Below, piece by piece: positions 61,901 to 64,000 of a stretch of DNA of 64,000 nucleotides. The translations under genes and the position numbers were made by a program. The first letter of the stretch is position 1; every line of letters starts with the position of its first letter. Source of the DNA: Chaunax sp. Z400 (Eukaryota > Chordata > Actinopteri > Lophiiformes > Chaunacidae); NCBI GenBank assembly GCA_037577475.1, contig CM075202.1:7984001-8048000 (forward strand). Reading direction: 5' to 3'. A model generated the notes under the pieces. It saw only the letters and a program-made list of their open reading frames with translations, made no database searches and was not told where the DNA came from.

Positions 61901-64000
61901 TCATCCAATATATGGCAATCGCCAATATAATGTATTAACTTTGAAGAAAATGAGAAGATATATTATAGTCATGTGCGGGAACTTGGTCTTAACACCCTTC
62001 TATAAAAACTTAGCAAGATCCACTCACAATCTGATCACAATTTTATTGTTACTAATAAGTGTACATGGTAGGTCTGCAGGCTTCACAGTTTTTCAGTGAT
62101 GCAGTTCAATGATAGCCTTGCACCTTACGTGATGTGCATATAATTACTAATCTGGCTACAAGTGGCAGAGACTAAAGTGAAGGATGAAAATGTTTAATTG
62201 GTTCTGAGTTCTACTCATGGTTTTGCAATTGTTTATGTCGTCAAGACAAAAAAAGAAGCTTTTTTTGGTTGTCTAAAACTCTACCTGGCTCAGGCTGGCG
62301 TAGGTTATCTCAAACTTCTTCTTAAAGATGGTTCTCCGCAAGCAGCAATCAAACAGCTCCACGCCACCACACACAGTTCCCTGTCAACACACACGCACAG
62401 AAAATAAATAAATAAATGTATACAACACCTTTTAATAGTTTTTTTATTTTTATTTTACAGATTTTTGTTTTAGTTTTTTTTTTATTATTTCATGGTAATG
62501 GGACCAGAATTAAAGTAAAGATACAAATTCCAATGCAAAAGGAAACTAATATCCGTCTAAAAAACAGGTTAAAGACAACTCTCCATGCATGTGCATGTAC
62601 ATGTACTAAAGCCACTGCTGCAAATCTCCACTGAGGAGATAAAGAGAAAAAGGCAAACTGACAGTAAGCTGGCATTAAAATCACATTGTGGATCAAAAGA
62701 ATGTGACATGTTAGATATTTACCGCACACAAGCGTGATCCATCCTTCTTCCAGGACAAGCTGGTGATGGTGTACAGGTTAGCGATCTCTTTGGGCTTGGC
62801 TTCTTGCCACATACCTCTCCTGGGAGACCAGTTAAACACCCGCAGCCTAAGGAGAATATAAGTGAAACAACTTGCTGAAACTTATTCAAAAGATCTGTGA
62901 TACTAAAACGCAGTTGCTAGCATCTCTCACATCACTATTGTAAATGTTACCTAAGGTGTCCTTTTGAGCTGACAGGTATCAGAGTACTGTCTGTTTATCA
63001 GCTGAGAGACCACATTACTTACCGGTCATAACTGCCAAACACAATCGACTGGCCACTGGGGCTGGTGGCAGCCACGGTGAACTCCTTCTCTGTAGAGTCG
63101 TGGGTATAGTCTAAGGTCTGCAGAACATGACCCTCTCTGGTGTAGGCTACAACCTTCTTGTCACAGCCACCAACCATGATGCTGTTCGCGCCCCAGGCCA
63201 GAGCATAGGGAGGGCACGGGTGCATCAACAACTTACCCTATGTCAGAGAGTAAGGGATGTCACTTCAGGAAATACACCAATGTGCATGAAAATGTGCAGT
63301 GATCTGTGAGACTCTGCCTACCTGAGACTCCCCTGAACCTTCGTCATCCAGGAAGTAACGAACGACAGCCCCATCGGCATGGCCAGACAGGAAGCCTTTC
63401 GCAGAAACACTGACACAAAGAAGACAATTACTATTAATTGAGAGGACAACAGAAGAAAATATACGAAAACGTAATTTGTGGCTCTGCAATTTCAGAGAGC
63501 CAGTCAGCATACATATATTATTCTTTCACTTTTTATTAACGTTATAACTACTAAAATGTTGGTGATAACAAAGAGTGAAAATGTATTTACTTCGATACCA
63601 GTGAAATAACAGTGGACCCTGTGCCGTAGAGGGTTGAAGACCTGTTGGTCTGGGTGTTGGCAAGGCGAACCTATTTTTAAAAAAAGAAAAAATGTAAATG
63701 ATTTTTTATCTAATCATACAGTAAAATTTGAAACAACTTTTGATTTTTCATATTTTATTCACAGTGGCAAATAAGATTTTAAATATGTCTATTTCTGTAC
63801 AACAGAATGGCAACCATTTATTTTAAGGCAAAAGCATTTCTGACACAGTAATTAGACCAGACCAGACAGAACTAACTAGTACAACTACTGCTGCAAGCCC
63901 TTCTTCTGTACTATTCGTACCAATTATAGCATTTGAACAGAATGCATTTAAGAGAGAACATGTTGCTGACTTACCTTGCCTTCCATTAACCCATAAACGA
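38283..64000 (-). CDS. ift172: Intraflagellar transport protein 172, tandem copy B (exon 5 partial to stop)
   Basis: This is the second head-to-tail ift172 copy, lying upstream of copy A in transcription order. The window enters it inside exon 5 and shows every following exon to the stop TAA at 38285-38283. Exons 6-43 match copy A one for one, with identical lengths and phases. The C-terminus reads CQDVLNFIIKWCGRLPTSAF, the conserved family ending, and an AATAAA lies about 135 nt beyond the stop. No stop or frameshift was found. Amino-acid differences from copy A number about 55 by hand count and mostly replace residues that copy A shares with the human protein as I recall it, so copy B looks like the faster-evolving member. 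Whether it works in cilia, is specialised or is decaying without frame damage cannot be told from sequence alone. Exons 1-4 lie right of the window. Confidence 0.95.
40767..47058 (-). CDS. ift172: ift172 copy B exons 31-43: second half of the TPR-like solenoid
   Basis: Exons: 46965-47058, 46355-46419, 45441-45621, 45181-45290, 43593-43722, 43314-43412, 43071-43180, 42355-42418, 41861-41947, 41550-41666, 41333-41443, 41053-41172, 40767-40862. Lengths equal copy A. Notable replacements: four in exon 31, F to L and EL to KR in exon 37, E to D and K to N in exon 38, Q to K and S to F in exon 42. In exon 35 the B residue (C in ECYLKV) is the one I recall from the human protein, so B is not the derived copy at every site. 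Confidence 0.95.
44275..44461. repeat. Dispersed-repeat remnant in copy B intron 34
   Basis: Counterpart of 4735-4905 with a handful of substitutions. It was inherited through the duplication rather than inserted separately. Confidence 0.5.
46779..46844. other. About 66-bp insertion in copy B intron 31
   Basis: Absent from copy A (near 7887), where the flanks are contiguous. It contains a small inverted pair AACACCC / GGGTGTT. Too short to classify. Confidence 0.5.
47369..56033 (-). CDS. ift172: ift172 copy B exons 18-30: first half of the TPR-like solenoid
   Basis: Exons: 55926-56033, 55209-55293, 54626-54718, 54055-54132, 53233-53481, 52199-52277, 51412-51532, 50768-50912, 49450-49539, 49077-49174, 48695-48830, 48050-48166, 47369-47511. 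All lengths match copy A. Replacements concentrate in exon 22 (eight amino-acid changes, none purely synonymous) and exon 28 (eight changes against three synonymous). Exon 23 loses two acidic residues (E to A, D to V) and exon 30 changes LGGEAA to LEGEAA. Confidence 0.95.
52377..52615. mobile_element. mariner/Tc1-type MITE in copy B intron 22
   Basis: Same position and ends as 13434-13672. The left end here, GGCCAAAAGTATGTGGG, is closer to the expected inverted repeat than the copy A version, so copy B is less decayed at this end. Confidence 0.65.
55872..55916 (+). repeat. (GT)n microsatellite in copy B intron 18
   Basis: 45-bp tract at the position equal to copy A 17154-17212, again about ten bases from the exon 18 donor. 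It predates the duplication and has changed length since. Confidence 0.95.
56544..61241 (-). CDS. ift172: ift172 copy B exons 12-17: second WD40 propeller region
   Basis: Exons: 61188-61241, 60698-60801, 59832-59917, 59047-59159, 57492-57659, 56544-56680, same lengths as copy A. Differences seen: the GG pair in the exon 15 DLAGGVNLG block becomes RG, V to L in the exon 16 QWVPGSD block, and R to Q in exon 17. Intron 17 here is about 0.5 kb and shows the empty target site of the LTR element found in copy A. Confidence 0.95.
59266..59628. other. About 365-bp block of intron 14 present only in copy B
   Basis: Copy A joins the flanks at about 23770. No inverted ends or target duplication is visible, so loss from copy A or gain in copy B cannot be separated. 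Confidence 0.55.
61551..64000 (-). CDS. ift172: ift172 copy B exons 5 (partial) to 11: WD40 region
   Basis: Exons: 63975-64000 (26 of 66 nt of exon 5), 63591-63670, 63322-63409, 63023-63237, 62723-62846, 62285-62380, 61551-61712. Lengths of exons 6-11 equal those of copy A. Changes cluster in exons 10 and 11: Y to F, N to K, V to A and G to S near the end of exon 10; Y to D, T to M, L to M and T to K in exon 11. At most of these sites copy A has the family residue. Confidence 0.95.

Noticed and set aside
1..64000. tRNA, rRNA, CRISPR or bacterial operon features
   Set aside because: None seen. The only tRNA-related sequence is the retrotransposon primer binding site, which is complementary to a tRNA end and not a tRNA gene.

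Overview
This window is vertebrate nuclear DNA, almost certainly from a teleost fish. It is AT-rich, has no compact operon-like genes, and carries GT-AG introns of about 80 to 3,600 bp full of (CA/GT)n tracts and fish-type transposons. Nearly everything that codes belongs to one gene family. Two head-to-tail copies of ift172 (intraflagellar transport protein 172, a peripheral IFT-B subunit) lie on the minus strand, so transcription runs from high to low coordinates. ift172 is normally a single-copy gene, so the tandem pair is the main feature of the window.

Layout in transcription order. Copy B enters at the right edge inside exon 5 (64000) and runs to its stop codon at 38283, with a poly(A) signal at 38150-38145. 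A 7.7-kb spacer (38282-30534) follows. It is packed with nested LINE, hAT and other terminal-inverted-repeat elements. It also holds decayed pieces of further ift172 copies: an exon 1 relic with a dead splice donor, three tandem exon 2 relics, an exon 2 tail, and a possible exon 48 scrap. Copy A starts at 30533 and continues through exon 43 (188). Its last five exons (44-48) lie beyond the left edge. I placed every exon from splice sites and reading frame. The model has 48 exons and encodes 1,750 residues when copy A exons 1-43 are combined with copy B exons 44-48, close to the known length of the family (about 1,750).

All 38 exons that are complete in both copies (6-43) have the same length in A and B, with conserved frame and GT-AG sites, so neither copy looks like an ordinary pseudogene. 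Yet a hand count finds about 55 amino-acid differences and comparatively few synonymous ones. At most sites where they differ, copy A keeps the residue I recall from the human protein, and copy B looks faster evolving. The introns differ by several post-duplication events. Copy A alone has a 2.67-kb internally deleted LTR retrotransposon with a duplicated tRNA-Met primer binding site, a 641-bp TTAA-flanked MITE carrying a promoter-like motif cluster, and several 0.1-1 kb blocks. Copy B alone has smaller blocks. No RNA genes, CRISPR arrays or unrelated protein-coding genes were recognised.

The main caution is that a tandem near-duplicate can also come from two haplotypes being joined in an assembly. 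The divergence pattern, the relics of further copies and the shared strand favour a real tandem duplication, but only long reads or read depth can settle it.
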